The translations under genes were made by a program, and so were the position numbers. From Paractinoplanes rishiriensis (GTDB lineage: Bacteria > Actinomycetota > Actinomycetes > Mycobacteriales > Micromonosporaceae), in contig NZ_BOMV01000039.1 of NCBI RefSeq assembly GCF_016862375.1, positions 186,001 to 250,000 on the forward strand: DNA of 64,000 nt, in the 5' to 3' direction. Under the pieces are notes generated by a model that was given only the letters and a program-made list of their open reading frames with translations, did no database searches and was not told the origin of the DNA. Positions 41,940 to 50,671 of the stretch are shown piece after piece (within the stretch, counting starts at the first letter, position 1; each line of letters opens with the position of its first letter).

Positions 41940-43199
41940 ATGGCGGCGTTGCGGCAATATCTCAGCGTGTGGCGGCTCCCGGGTGGGCGGGTGCTGCTCA
42001 GCGTCGGCGTCCTGGCCCGGCTCGGGATCGGGATGACCCCGCTCGCGCTGCTGCTCCTCGTCCAGCAGACCACCGGGCGATATTCGGCGGCCGGCCTGGC
42101 CGGTGGCGTCTACGCGCTGGCCGGCGCCGCCCTCAGCCCGGTCGCGGGCCGGCTCGCCGACCGGATCGGCCCGGCTCCGATTCTGCTCGCCACCGCCGTA
42201 CTGCATCCTCTTGCTCTTGTCGGTTTGGTCCTGACCAGCCGCCGTGGCGAGGCGGCGCTCACCTGGATCTTCGTGACGTCGGCGCTGGCCGGTGCCACCT
42301 ACCCGCCACTGAGCGCGGCGATCCGGCGGGCCTGGACCGACATGACCGGCCCCGGCACCGGGCGGCACCATCTGCGCGGCGCCGCGATGGCGGCCGAGAC
42401 CTCACTCTTCGAACTGGTCTTCGTGCTGGGTCCGATGCTGGTCGCGGCGTTCGTGGTGGTGACGCACGGGCCGGCGGCCGCGCTGCTCGGCGCCGCGGTC
42501 GCGACGTTCCTGGGCACCTCCTGGATCGCGCGGCTGCCGATCATGCGCCGGCGGCACCGGCCCGAGGCGGAGCACGGTGCTCGCGGGCTCGGCCCGCTGC
42601 GGGCGGGCGGTTTCCCCGCCCTGCTGCTCTGCGTGGTGGCGCTGGGAGTCGCTTTCGGCGCGGCGGGCGTCATCATTCCGGCGTACGCGGGCCGGCACGG
42701 CGGCGGCGACGGTCTGGGCGGCGTCCTGCTCGGCGTCTGGGGTGTGGGCAGCGCGATCGGCGGCATCTACTTCGGCACGCGGCGGCCGGCGATGGCGTTG
42801 CCGCGACAGTTCGCCTGGCTGCTGGCGGCGGTGTCGGCCAGTTTCCTGGTGCTGGCATTCATGCCCGGTCCGCTCTATCTGGGCCTGGCGCTGGTGCTCG
42901 GCGGCGCGACCATCGCACCGGCGCTCACCGTGGAGAACAACCTGGTGGGCCGGATCGCGCCGGCCGCGATGCTGAACGAGGCCTACACCTGGGTGGTGAC
43001 CGTGTCGGTGGCGGGCAGCGCGGCCGGCGGGGCGCTGGCCGGCGTGATCGTCGACCAGCCGGGCGGGCTGCCCTGGGCGTTCGTCTTCGCCTCCGGGGTG
43101 CTGGCGGTGGCGGCGCTGGTGGCCGCGGTGCCGAGCGGGTCGATCGCCCGGGCCGACCAGCGGGCCACAGATCGATTGCGGCAGGCTCTCACCCATTGA
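41940..43199 (+). CDS. MFS transporter
   Basis: Integral membrane protein of 419 aa with about twelve hydrophobic segments and a central cytosolic loop (MRRRHRPEAEHGARGLGPLR). The motif-A-like GRLADRIGPAPIL after the second helix supports the major facilitator family. The overall plan resembles drug/metabolite exporters of actinobacteria, but the substrate cannot be inferred. No ribosome-binding site precedes the ATG; only 33 bp separate it from the htpX terminator, so the transcript may be nearly leaderless. Confidence 0.85.
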   Translation: MAALRQYLSVWRLPGGRVLLSVGVLARLGIGMTPLALLLLVQQTTGRYSAAGLAGGVYALAGAALSPVAGRLADRIGPAPILLATAVLHPLALVGLVLTSRRGEAALTWIFVTSALAGATYPPLSAAIRRAWTDMTGPGTGRHHLRGAAMAAETSLFELVFVLGPMLVAAFVVVTHGPAAALLGAAVATFLGTSWIARLPIMRRRHRPEAEHGARGLGPLRAGGFPALLLCVVALGVAFGAAGVIIPAYAGRHGGGDGLGGVLLGVWGVGSAIGGIYFGTRRPAMALPRQFAWLLAAVSASFLVLAFMPGPLYLGLALVLGGATIAPALTVENNLVGRIAPAAMLNEAYTWVVTVSVAGSAAGGALAGVIVDQPGGLPWAFVFASGVLAVAALVAAVPSGSIARADQRATDRLRQALTH

Positions 43200-43203
43200 C
43201 GCT

Positions 43204-43220
43204 ATACCCCCTAGGGGTAT
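43204..43220 (+). promoter_or_regulatory. CsoR-type palindrome before the DUF4396 gene
   Basis: ATACCCC-CTA-GGGGTAT is a perfect 7-bp inverted repeat, with a G/C tract bounded by ATA/TAT as in known binding sites of the copper-sensing repressor CsoR. It lies 5 bp after the transporter stop and 9 bp before the ATG of the DUF4396 gene. A repressor bound here would overlap the core promoter or start. No csoR gene is in the window, so the regulator would act in trans. Confidence 0.65.
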
Positions 43221-43229
43221 GCTGCCTGC

Positions 43230-43676
43230 ATGGACACTTTGACCCGCACCGCTGTCTCAGCGACGCTGCACTGCCTCACCGGGTGCGCCATCGGCGAGGT
43301 GCTCGGCATGGTGATCAGCACCGCCCTGGGCTGGCATGACGCGGCCAGCATCCTGCTGGCGATCGCGCTGGCATTCCTGTTCGGGTACGCGCTGGCGATG
43401 CGCCCTGTGCTCAAGGCGGGCATCGGCTTCCGGCAGGCAGTCGGCGTCGCGCTGGCCGCCGACACCGTCTCGATCGCGGTGATGGAGCTCGTCGACAACG
43501 CGATCCTGCTGGCCATCCCGGGTGCCATGGACGCGGGCGTGACCTCGCTGCTGTTCTGGGGCAGCCTGGCCGTCGCGCTGGCCGTCGCGTTCGTGGTGAC
43601 CGTCCCGGTGAACCGCTGGATGATCGCCCGGGGCAAGGGGCACGCGGTCGCCCACCACTATCACCACCACCAGTAG
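43230..43676 (+). CDS. DUF4396 membrane protein with His-rich tail
   Basis: The product is 148 aa with four hydrophobic segments (about residues 15-35, 40-57, 67-90 and 100-128) and HCLTGCAIGE near the N-terminus, a pattern of the DUF4396 family. The C-terminus ends GHAVAHHYHHHQ, a probable metal-binding tail. It is preceded by a CsoR-like palindrome. Together these suggest a role in copper or other soft-metal handling, such as transport, sensing or chelation. DUF4396 proteins have no established activity, so this is inference from context. Confidence 0.75.
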   Translation: MDTLTRTAVSATLHCLTGCAIGEVLGMVISTALGWHDAASILLAIALAFLFGYALAMRPVLKAGIGFRQAVGVALAADTVSIAVMELVDNAILLAIPGAMDAGVTSLLFWGSLAVALAVAFVVTVPVNRWMIARGKGHAVAHHYHHHQ

Positions 43677-43758
43677 TTCAGGGATTTTCCCCCTGCCCGC
43701 CCCCGGTCCCCCTCGGATAGCCTGGCCGGACCAGCGGGGTGGGGCAGAGGAGCGTCCG

Positions 43759-44226
43759 ATGGGGAAAGAAATACGGACCGAGATCGAGTCGCTCCGGGCT
43801 GCCGACGCCGATCGGCAAAAGGTCGCCGACCAGTTGAAAGACGCGCTCGAGGAGGGCCGCCTTTCCCTTCACGAGTACGACGAACGCGTCGGTCTCGCGT
43901 ACGCCGCAAAGACGTACCAGGAACTGCTGGTGATCGTCTCCGACCTGCCGAAACCCGGGCTCAGTTCGGCCGAGGTGCGCGCCCGCCGCCAGCAGGAGGA
44001 ACGACGCGCGGCCCGCCGGCTGCCGACCGCCATGGTGGTGTTGTGGATCATCTGGGGATCGCTGGCCGCGGTCAACCTGATGGTCTACGGGCTGGTCGCG
44101 TTCACCACTTCCGGCCCGGTCTATCCGTGGCCGGTGTGGCTGCTGGTGCCGGGCGTGGCGCTCGGCGTGGTGACGGTCGGGGTGCAGGCGATCCGCCTTC
44201 AAAATTTGGCCCGCAGGTCGCGCTAA
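43759..44226 (+). CDS. DUF1707 and 2TM domain membrane protein
   Basis: The product is 155 aa. The N-terminal DUF1707 domain (about residues 12-62) shows LRAADADRQKVADQLKDALE then LHEYDERVGLAYAAKTYQEL. The C-terminal half has two hydrophobic segments (about 90-113 and 121-142) of the 2TM type. A fragment with the same DUF1707 core lies at the left edge of the window. DUF1707 is often attached to membrane or SHOCT-like domains in actinobacteria; the function is unknown. Confidence 0.85.
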   Translation: MGKEIRTEIESLRAADADRQKVADQLKDALEEGRLSLHEYDERVGLAYAAKTYQELLVIVSDLPKPGLSSAEVRARRQQEERRAARRLPTAMVVLWIIWGSLAAVNLMVYGLVAFTTSGPVYPWPVWLLVPGVALGVVTVGVQAIRLQNLARRSR

Positions 44227-44272
44227 GGTCGGATTTGCACCACCTGACGCAGTCGGCAGAACGGACAACTTC

Positions 44273-45283
44273 ATGAGCGCCCCGAACCGCGTCCCGCTCT
44301 CCGTGCTCGACCTGGCCACGGTCCGCGAGGGGCACAGCAGCGCCGACGCCCTGCGCGGCACCATCGATGTCGCCAAGACCGCCGACGAGTTGGGCTACTC
44401 ACGATTCTGGGTCGCCGAGCACCACAACATGCCGGCCGTGGCGGCCACCTCGCCGCCGGTCCTGATCGCCTCGGTCGCGGCGCAGACCCGCACCATCCGG
44501 GTCGGTTCCGGCGGCGTGATGCTGCCCAACCACATGCCGTTCGTGGTCGCCGAGCAGTTCGCGCTGTTGGAGGCGCTGCACCCGGACCGCATCGACCTGG
44601 GCATCGGGCGCGCGCCGGGCACCGATCAGGCCACCGCGGCGGCCTTGCGCGGGGTGTCGCCCTATCTGACCGTCGAGCAGTTTCCCGAGCACCTGCAAAC
44701 CCTGCTGGCACTGCTCGGCGACACCCGAGCGGACGCCGGCCGGCTGCGCGCCACGCCGTTCCCGGAGACATATCCCGAGGTGTGGATGCTCGGCTCGTCC
44801 ACGTACGGCGCGCAGGTCGCGGCCGCGCTCGGACTGCCGTTCTGTTACGCGTATCACTTCGCGGTCAGCTCCGAAGTGGACAACGCGCTGCGCCTCTACC
44901 GGTCCGGTTTCCAGCCGTCGCCGCGCCTGGCCCGGCCGCACGTCATGGTCAGCGCGTCGGTGATCGCGGCCGGCACCACCGAGGAAGCGCAGTACCTCGC
45001 CGGCCCCAGCCGGATCATGGCGCTCAGCCTGCGCACCGGGCGGCTCGGCCCGATCGTCTCGCCCGAGCAGGCGGCCACAGTCGAACTGTCCGATCTGGAC
45101 CGCGGTCTGCTCGACAAGCTCCCCGGCACGCAGTATGCGGGCACCGCCGACGAGGTGGTGGCCGGCCTCGACGCGCTGGTCGAGCGCACCGGAGCCGACG
45201 AGTTGATGCTGGCCGGCACCGTTTACGACCCGGCCACCCGGCAGGACACGCTGCTGCGGCTGGCCAAGGCCTGGGGCCTTTAA
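44273..45283 (+). CDS. LLM-class flavin-dependent oxidoreductase (luciferase-like)
   Basis: The product is 336 aa with the bacterial-luciferase-like TIM barrel: LSVLDLATVREG, YSRFWVAEHHNMPAVAATSP, IRVGSGGVMLPNH, FALLEALHPDRIDLGIGRAP. The last is the signature of the MsnO8-type LLM subfamily. Members use reduced flavin supplied by a reductase to oxidise varied substrates; none can be assigned here. The next gene, an acetyltransferase, starts 39 bp downstream on the same strand. Confidence 0.9.
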   Translation: MSAPNRVPLSVLDLATVREGHSSADALRGTIDVAKTADELGYSRFWVAEHHNMPAVAATSPPVLIASVAAQTRTIRVGSGGVMLPNHMPFVVAEQFALLEALHPDRIDLGIGRAPGTDQATAAALRGVSPYLTVEQFPEHLQTLLALLGDTRADAGRLRATPFPETYPEVWMLGSSTYGAQVAAALGLPFCYAYHFAVSSEVDNALRLYRSGFQPSPRLARPHVMVSASVIAAGTTEEAQYLAGPSRIMALSLRTGRLGPIVSPEQAATVELSDLDRGLLDKLPGTQYAGTADEVVAGLDALVERTGADELMLAGTVYDPATRQDTLLRLAKAWGL

Positions 45284-45322
45284 TCGGGTGCGCGCCCCGG
45301 CCGCCCCACGGAAAATCACCCC

Positions 45323-46165
45323 ATGACCTGGGAACTGACCGAGGATGTCGAGGCGTTCGCCACGACGGCGGGGGAATTCCTCCGGTCCCGTCCGGTCCAG
45401 CACACCGTGTTGCTCACGCTGGTCGGCACGCTGCGGCGCCGCGGGTTGCACGCGTACGGTGCGGGCGATCCGATCTTCGGCCGATGGCGGTCGCCGGACG
45501 GCCGGACCGGCGGGGTGCTGCTGCAGACACCACCGCACCCGATGATGTTCAGCAGCCTGCCCGCCGAGGCCGTGCCCGCCGCGGTGGAGGCACTCGGTGA
45601 CCGGCCGCTGTCGGGGGCAAATCTGCTGGCCGGCGACGTGGACGTGTTCGTGGCGGGCCGCCGGCGACGCACCGGGGCCGACGCGAAGGTCAGGATGCGC
45701 ACCCGGCTGTTCCGGCTGGACACGCTGACCCCGCCGGCCGAGCCCGCGGGACAGGCCCGCACCGCCACCGCCGACGACCGTGAGCTGCTGCTGCGCTGGC
45801 ACGCCGAGTTCCACGACGAGATCGGCGAGGGCCACTCGGACAGCTTCGGCCCGCTGGTCGACGAACGCCTCGGCTACGGCGGCATCACTCTCTGGGAGGT
45901 CGACGGCGAGCCGGTGGCGATGGCGATCCGGTCGCGCGTCGAGTCCGGCATGGTCCGGGTGCAGACCGTCTACACCCCGCGTGCCCACCGCGCCCGCGGT
46001 TACGGCGGCGCCGCCACCACGGTCGTCACCCGCCAAGCCCTCGATCTGGGCGCGGCACATGTGGTGCTCGTCACCGACCTGGCCAACCCGACCAGCAACG
46101 CCCTGTACCAGAGACTGGGTTACCGGCCCATCGAGGATCGAGTGGTGGTGGAGTTCTCGTCATGA
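45323..46165 (+). CDS. GNAT-family N-acetyltransferase, two-domain
   Basis: The product is 280 aa. An N-terminal domain of about 130 residues precedes a C-terminal GNAT domain with VYTPRAHRARGYGGAATTVV (acetyl-CoA loop R-x-x-G-Y-G/A) and LVTDLANPTSNALYQRLGYR. The layout matches actinobacterial acetyltransferases of unknown substrate. The stop overlaps the ATG of the MOSC gene by four bases (ATGA). Confidence 0.85.
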   Translation: MTWELTEDVEAFATTAGEFLRSRPVQHTVLLTLVGTLRRRGLHAYGAGDPIFGRWRSPDGRTGGVLLQTPPHPMMFSSLPAEAVPAAVEALGDRPLSGANLLAGDVDVFVAGRRRRTGADAKVRMRTRLFRLDTLTPPAEPAGQARTATADDRELLLRWHAEFHDEIGEGHSDSFGPLVDERLGYGGITLWEVDGEPVAMAIRSRVESGMVRVQTVYTPRAHRARGYGGAATTVVTRQALDLGAAHVVLVTDLANPTSNALYQRLGYRPIEDRVVVEFSS

Positions 46166-46830
46166 CCGACGGCAGGGTTCTTACCGTGAACGTGGGGGTG
46201 CCCCGGGTCAACCCCGACAAGGGGCTGACCATGACCGGCATCGACAAGCGTCCGGTCGACCATCCGGTGCGGGTGCGTCCGCCCGGCCCGAAACGGACCG
46301 GCCTGCACAGCGGGCTGGTCGGCGACCCGATCGGCGACACCAAGCATCACGGCGGGGACAACCAGGCGGTTTACGCGTACGCCCGGGAGGACTACGACTG
46401 GTGGGAGAAGGAACTCGATCGCACGCTGCCCGGCGGGCTGTTCGGGGAAAACCTGACCACCGCGGGCGTGGACGTCAACGGCGCGCTGATCGGTGAGATC
46501 TGGCGGGTCGGTGACGTCGTCGAGTTGCAGACGACATTCGGCCGCATCCCGTGCATGACGTTCCAGGCCCGGATGGCGGAGCGGCGCTGGATCAAACGGT
46601 TCGCCCGGGAAAATCGCACCGGCGCCTACCTGCGTATTTTGACCGCCGGCGAGGTGCGGGGCGGCGACCCGATCGAGGTCGTGCACCGGCCGCAGCACGG
46701 GTTGACCATCGCCGAGGCGTTCCGGATCTACATGTTCGAGCCGGAGTCGCTGGCGCGGCTGCTCGACGCCGAGGAACTCCCCGAAGACCTGCGCGAGGAC
46801 GTGGCCGAGCGGGTGGCGCGCTCGGGCTGA
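46162..46830 (+). CDS. MOSC-domain protein (YiiM-like)
   Basis: The product is 222 aa. The MOSC domain shows KRTGLHSGLVGDPIGDTKHH then GGDNQAVYAYAREDYDWWE, LPGGLFGENLTTAGVDVNGA and the conserved cysteine in FGRIPCMTFQ. YiiM-like proteins bind molybdenum cofactor and reduce N-hydroxylated compounds. It is coupled to the upstream acetyltransferase. The C-terminal helical extension (ESLARLLDAEELPEDLREDV) is also typical of this group. Confidence 0.9.
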   Translation: MTDGRVLTVNVGVPRVNPDKGLTMTGIDKRPVDHPVRVRPPGPKRTGLHSGLVGDPIGDTKHHGGDNQAVYAYAREDYDWWEKELDRTLPGGLFGENLTTAGVDVNGALIGEIWRVGDVVELQTTFGRIPCMTFQARMAERRWIKRFARENRTGAYLRILTAGEVRGGDPIEVVHRPQHGLTIAEAFRIYMFEPESLARLLDAEELPEDLREDVAERVARSG

Positions 46831-46847
46831 CCCGACGCGAATGAGGC

Positions 46848-46869
46848 CTCGACGGTTGCCGCCGTCGAG
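46848..46869. terminator. stem-loop between convergent genes
   Basis: CTCGACGG and CCGTCGAG pair around a 6-nt loop in the 108-bp gap between the convergent MOSC gene and the secreted-protein gene. No U-tract is present on either strand, but the position suits a bidirectional terminator. Confidence 0.45.
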
Positions 46870-46938
46870 ACCCCATCCGGTCGTGCATTGGCCGGGCGCT
46901 CGGGGCGTTGAGGGCCCGGAGAACCGCCTAGTGGGGGG

Positions 46939-47601
46939 CTAGGAACAGGTGGGATCCACCGGGTCGCAGTCGCCAGTGGTGGTCGGAGTCGGCGGCGGCG
47001 GGTTGGTGGTGGACGGCGGGCTGGTCGGCGGACCCACGGTGGGCTCCGTCGTCGGCGGGACCGGCGTGGTCGGCTCCACGGTGGGCGGGGTGGTCGGGAC
47101 CTCTCTCGGCGGAACCTGGGTGGCCTGCACCTCGACCGTCACCCGGAAGCCGCAACCGGTCTTCGAACTCGCCGCCAGGCTCACCGCATCCGGCACCGTG
47201 ACCTCCTGCTGATCGCCCGGATTCAGATAGACGCGCTGCCCACCGGTCAGGCGCATCCCCGAGCGGGCCAGCAGCGGGCCGGCAACCTTGGACGTGCAGC
47301 CCTCCGGCCGAGCCTCCCGCAGCGGCAGCAGCGCGGTGACCCGGTCGGCGACCGCCGGGATGGTCCCGCGGTTGCGCACCGTGAAGACGAAATCCGCTCT
47401 GCCACCCGGGCTCAGCGGCGCGGACAGCCGCACGCCGGTGACCTCGAGGCCCGCGGTTTCGAGCGGTTCGACGACCAGCTCACCCCGGCCGCGCAGCATG
47501 ATCGCCGCCGACGCGACGGCCGAGCCGATCACCACGAAGGAACCGACCGCAACGACCAGTGCGACGGGACGGCTGAGCTTGCGCAGGCGCTTACTGACCA
47601 C
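46939..47601 (-). CDS. secreted or membrane-anchored Pro/Thr-rich protein
   Basis: The product is 220 aa from a GTG preceded by AGGAG. The N-terminus (VSKRLRKLSRPVALVVAVGS then FVVIGSAVASA) is a signal peptide or anchor. A domain of about 110 residues with two cysteines (in PEGCTSK and KTGCGFR) reads like an extracellular beta-sandwich. The last 60 residues are Pro/Thr-rich (PTTPPTVEPTTPVPPTTEPT) and end GDCDPVDPTCS, giving a further cysteine pair. No family is recognised. It is probably exported and may extend through the wall. Confidence 0.75.
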   Translation of the reverse strand: MVSKRLRKLSRPVALVVAVGSFVVIGSAVASAAIMLRGRGELVVEPLETAGLEVTGVRLSAPLSPGGRADFVFTVRNRGTIPAVADRVTALLPLREARPEGCTSKVAGPLLARSGMRLTGGQRVYLNPGDQQEVTVPDAVSLAASSKTGCGFRVTVEVQATQVPPREVPTTPPTVEPTTPVPPTTEPTVGPPTSPPSTTNPPPPTPTTTGDCDPVDPTCS

Positions 47602-47717
47602 AGTGGACTCCTGGACGGGTCTCGACGGAGAGTGCCCAACCTAACGCGCGGGGCGCGCCGCCTCGATCGCCCCAAGTCCACACTCGACCGTCGATCGGGT
47701 TGCGCGGACCGGACCGA

Positions 47718-49169
47718 TCAGGTGAGGGCGTCGAACAGGATCTGCGGGACGAAGCCCAGCGCCACCGCCACCGCCGCTCCCCCGAACAGCGCCGCAGCCA
47801 CCGGACGGGACACCGGCAGCCTCGGGTGGGTGGCCGCCTCCAGCAGGTCCGGGTCGACCACCTGAATGCCGGGCCGGGGCGGGTGCGCGTACAGGATGGC
47901 GGTCGCCCGGATGTAATAGGCCAGGCCGATCACCGCGTTCAGGGCCACGATCCCGGCCAGCCAGCCCCAGCCCTGGTCGATCAGGGCGTCGACGATGGTG
48001 ACCTTGGCGAACAGGCCGGCCAGGCCCGGTGGCAGGCCGGCCAGGCCGGCGAACGCCAGCACCAGCACGGCCGCGACCCACGGCGAGCGCCGGCCGGCGC
48101 CACGGTAGGCGCGGAGGTCGCCGCCGTCGGCGCCCGGTTCGCGGAGCGCGACCACCGCGGCGAAGGCGATGAACTCCAGGGCCACGAAGAGGACCGCGTA
48201 GACGGCCGCGGCGCGTACACCTGCCTCGCCCAGCGCAAGTGCCGCCAAGATGTAGCCGGCCTGGGCGATGGAGGACCAGGCCAGCAGCCGGACCATGCGG
48301 GTCTGCCGGAGCGCCACCAGGTTGCCGAGGGTCATGGTGAGGATGGCCAGGGCGGCCACCATCGGGCCCACGTCGAGGCGGGACACCACCGCGACCAGCG
48401 CCAGCACGCCACCCAGCTTGGATGCGGTGGAGAGGTACGCGGCGACCGGCAGCGAGGCGCCCTCGTAGGTCGGCGGCGCCCAGGCGTGCAGCGGCACCGC
48501 GGCCACCTTGAACGCGAAGCCCAGCACCAGCAGCGCGGCGCCGATGTCGGCCACCTGGCCCATCGGGCCCAGGCCACCGATCAGGCGGTCCAGGTGCAGG
48601 GCGCCGGTGGCCGCGTAGTTGAGGGCCGCGCCGAGCAGCGCGATCGCCGTCGAGATGACGCTGATCAGGAAGAACGTGATGGAGGCCGAGGCGCCCGCGG
48701 TGCTGACCCGTTCGCCGGGAGCGAAGCGGCGCAGGCCGACCAGGACGTACAGCGGCAGGGTCAGCGTCTCGAGGCCGACGATCAGGGTGATCAGGTCGGC
48801 GCTGTAGCCGATCACCACGCCGCCGGTCATCGAGCAGGCCAGCAGGAAGCAGAACTCGCCGGCGGGCGCGATCTCCTGGCGGAGCAGCGGCATCGACAGG
48901 CCGAGGACGCCGACCGTGAGGGCCGCGAACACCACGGCGCTGACCACGGCCAACGGGCTGGACACCCAGGAGCAGAGGTCGCCGGCACAGAACGTGGGCT
49001 CGCGGCCGGAACCGGCGAGCAGCGCGCAGACCGCGGTGGCCAGCCCGCCCAGTGCCAGCGTCGCGCAGGTGGCCGCGCGCCGGGCCACGAGCAGGTCCAT
49101 CAGCAGCACCAGGACCGCCGTGCCGGCCGCGGCGTACAGCGGCAGCAGGGAAATCTGGTCGATGGTCAT
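47718..49169 (-). CDS. nuoN: NADH-quinone oxidoreductase subunit N
   Basis: Antiporter-like membrane subunit of complex I, 483 aa, from an ATG at 49169 that overlaps the nuoM stop (ATGA) and follows GGAG. A longer frame running into nuoM is rejected. About 14 helices are predicted. The proton-pathway residues are kept: Glu in VGLETLTLPLYVL and Lys in FAFKVAAVPLHAW. It is the last gene of a nuo2-type cluster. Confidence 0.93.
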   Translation of the reverse strand: MTIDQISLLPLYAAAGTAVLVLLMDLLVARRAATCATLALGGLATAVCALLAGSGREPTFCAGDLCSWVSSPLAVVSAVVFAALTVGVLGLSMPLLRQEIAPAGEFCFLLACSMTGGVVIGYSADLITLIVGLETLTLPLYVLVGLRRFAPGERVSTAGASASITFFLISVISTAIALLGAALNYAATGALHLDRLIGGLGPMGQVADIGAALLVLGFAFKVAAVPLHAWAPPTYEGASLPVAAYLSTASKLGGVLALVAVVSRLDVGPMVAALAILTMTLGNLVALRQTRMVRLLAWSSIAQAGYILAALALGEAGVRAAAVYAVLFVALEFIAFAAVVALREPGADGGDLRAYRGAGRRSPWVAAVLVLAFAGLAGLPPGLAGLFAKVTIVDALIDQGWGWLAGIVALNAVIGLAYYIRATAILYAHPPRPGIQVVDPDLLEAATHPRLPVSRPVAAALFGGAAVAVALGFVPQILFDALT

Positions 49170-50671
49170 GGCAGGACTCCGGTCAGCGACGCCACCGGGC
49201 CCTCGGTGGCGGCCAGGGCGAGGGCCGGCACCAGGCCGACGGCCAGGGTGAGGGCGACCAGCGGCGCCCAGGCGAACCACTCGGCGCCGGTGATCCCGGG
49301 CGCCACCGGGGCGGTGGCGGGTCCGTGCGTCACCTTGCGCAACAACCGGAGGAAGTACGCGGCGGTCAGCGCGCCGCCGATCGCCGCGATCACGGCCAGC
49401 GTCAGCCACAGGCCGCCGCCGCGCTGGACGGCCGCCACCACGGCGAACGCCTCACCCCAGAACCCGGCCAGGCCGGGCAGTCCGAGCGAGGCGATCGCGG
49501 CGAAGCCGAGCAGCGCGGCCAGGCGCGGCGCGGTCTCCCGCAGGCCGCCCAGGTCAGTGAGTTCGCCGGTGTGCGCGCGGTCCTTGATGGCCCCGGCCAG
49601 GAAGAACAGCAGGCCGGTGATCAGACCGTGGGCGATGTTGCCGATCAGCGCGGCCTGCAGCCCGGTGGCGGTCAGCGTGGCGATGCCGAGCAGCACGAAA
49701 CCCATGTGGCCGACGCTGGAGTACGCGATCAGCCGCTTCAACTCGGTCTGCCGCAGACAGATCAGTGCGCCGGCCAGGATCGCCGCCGCGGCCAGGATGC
49801 CCAGCGCGGGTGCGGCCCAGGCGGCGCCGAGCGGCACGACTCCCACGCCCACCCGGATGAGCCCGTACGTGCCCATCTTGAGCAGGACCCCGGCCAGGAT
49901 CACCGAGCCGACCGTCGGAGCCTGGGTGTGCGCGTCGGGCAGCCACGTGTGCAGCGGCCAGAGCGGCGCCTTCACCGCGAACGCCACCGCGAACAGGCCG
50001 AACGCCGCGTACTGGGTGGTGCGGCTCAGGTCGGCGCCGCCGGTGAGGGTGACCAGGTCGGCGGTGCCCGCGGTGACCGCGACGGTGACCACGCCGAGCA
50101 GCAGCAGGACCGAGCCGAACAGCGTGTAGAGGACGAACTTGCGGGCCGCCCGTCGCCGCTCCTCGCCGCCCCAGCCCGCGATCACCGCATACATGGGCAG
50201 CAGGACGACCTCGAAGAACAGGAAGAACAGCACCAGGTCGAGGGCCAGGAAAGTGCCCAGAATGCCGGTTTCGAGCACCAGCAGCAGGGCGGCCAGGGTC
50301 CGGCCGGTGCCGCCTTCCGGCACATGCCAGACGGTGTACGCGCAGCAGAGCAGGGTGAGCAGCCCGGTGAGCGCGACCAGCGGATACGAGACGCCGTCCA
50401 CGCCCAGGTGGAAGTCGAGGTGCAGGGCCGGCACCCAGGTCAGATCAAGTTCGGTCCAGGGGCGTACGGCGGGCGTGCCGGCCTCGTACGACATCCACCC
50501 GGCGTCGCGGGCGAAGGCCAGCACCACGATCGGCACCAGCGTGCCGGCGGCGAATCCGGTGGCGGCGATCCGGGCGGCGCGGTCGAGCCGGGCCGGCAGC
50601 AACGCGATCACGACCGCACCCAGCGCCGGGAGCAGCAGGGTAGCGGCCAGCATGGCCTGGTAGAGGGTCAC
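49166..50671 (-). CDS. nuoM: NADH-quinone oxidoreductase subunit M
   Basis: Antiporter-like complex I subunit, 501 aa, from a GTG at 50671 overlapping the nuoL stop (GTGA). A longer frame to 51325 would overlap nuoL extensively and is rejected. The pump residues are present: Glu in FFEVVLLPMYAVI and Lys in FAVKAPLWPLHTWLPDAHTQ. It is coupled to both nuoL and nuoN. Confidence 0.95.
   Translation of the reverse strand: MTLYQAMLAATLLLPALGAVVIALLPARLDRAARIAATGFAAGTLVPIVVLAFARDAGWMSYEAGTPAVRPWTELDLTWVPALHLDFHLGVDGVSYPLVALTGLLTLLCCAYTVWHVPEGGTGRTLAALLLVLETGILGTFLALDLVLFFLFFEVVLLPMYAVIAGWGGEERRRAARKFVLYTLFGSVLLLLGVVTVAVTAGTADLVTLTGGADLSRTTQYAAFGLFAVAFAVKAPLWPLHTWLPDAHTQAPTVGSVILAGVLLKMGTYGLIRVGVGVVPLGAAWAAPALGILAAAAILAGALICLRQTELKRLIAYSSVGHMGFVLLGIATLTATGLQAALIGNIAHGLITGLLFFLAGAIKDRAHTGELTDLGGLRETAPRLAALLGFAAIASLGLPGLAGFWGEAFAVVAAVQRGGGLWLTLAVIAAIGGALTAAYFLRLLRKVTHGPATAPVAPGITGAEWFAWAPLVALTLAVGLVPALALAATEGPVASLTGVLP

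Noticed and set aside
49170..49409. 80-residue N-terminal extension of NuoN
   Set aside because: It lies within nuoM in another frame; the ATG overlapping the nuoM stop with GGAG upstream is the credible start.
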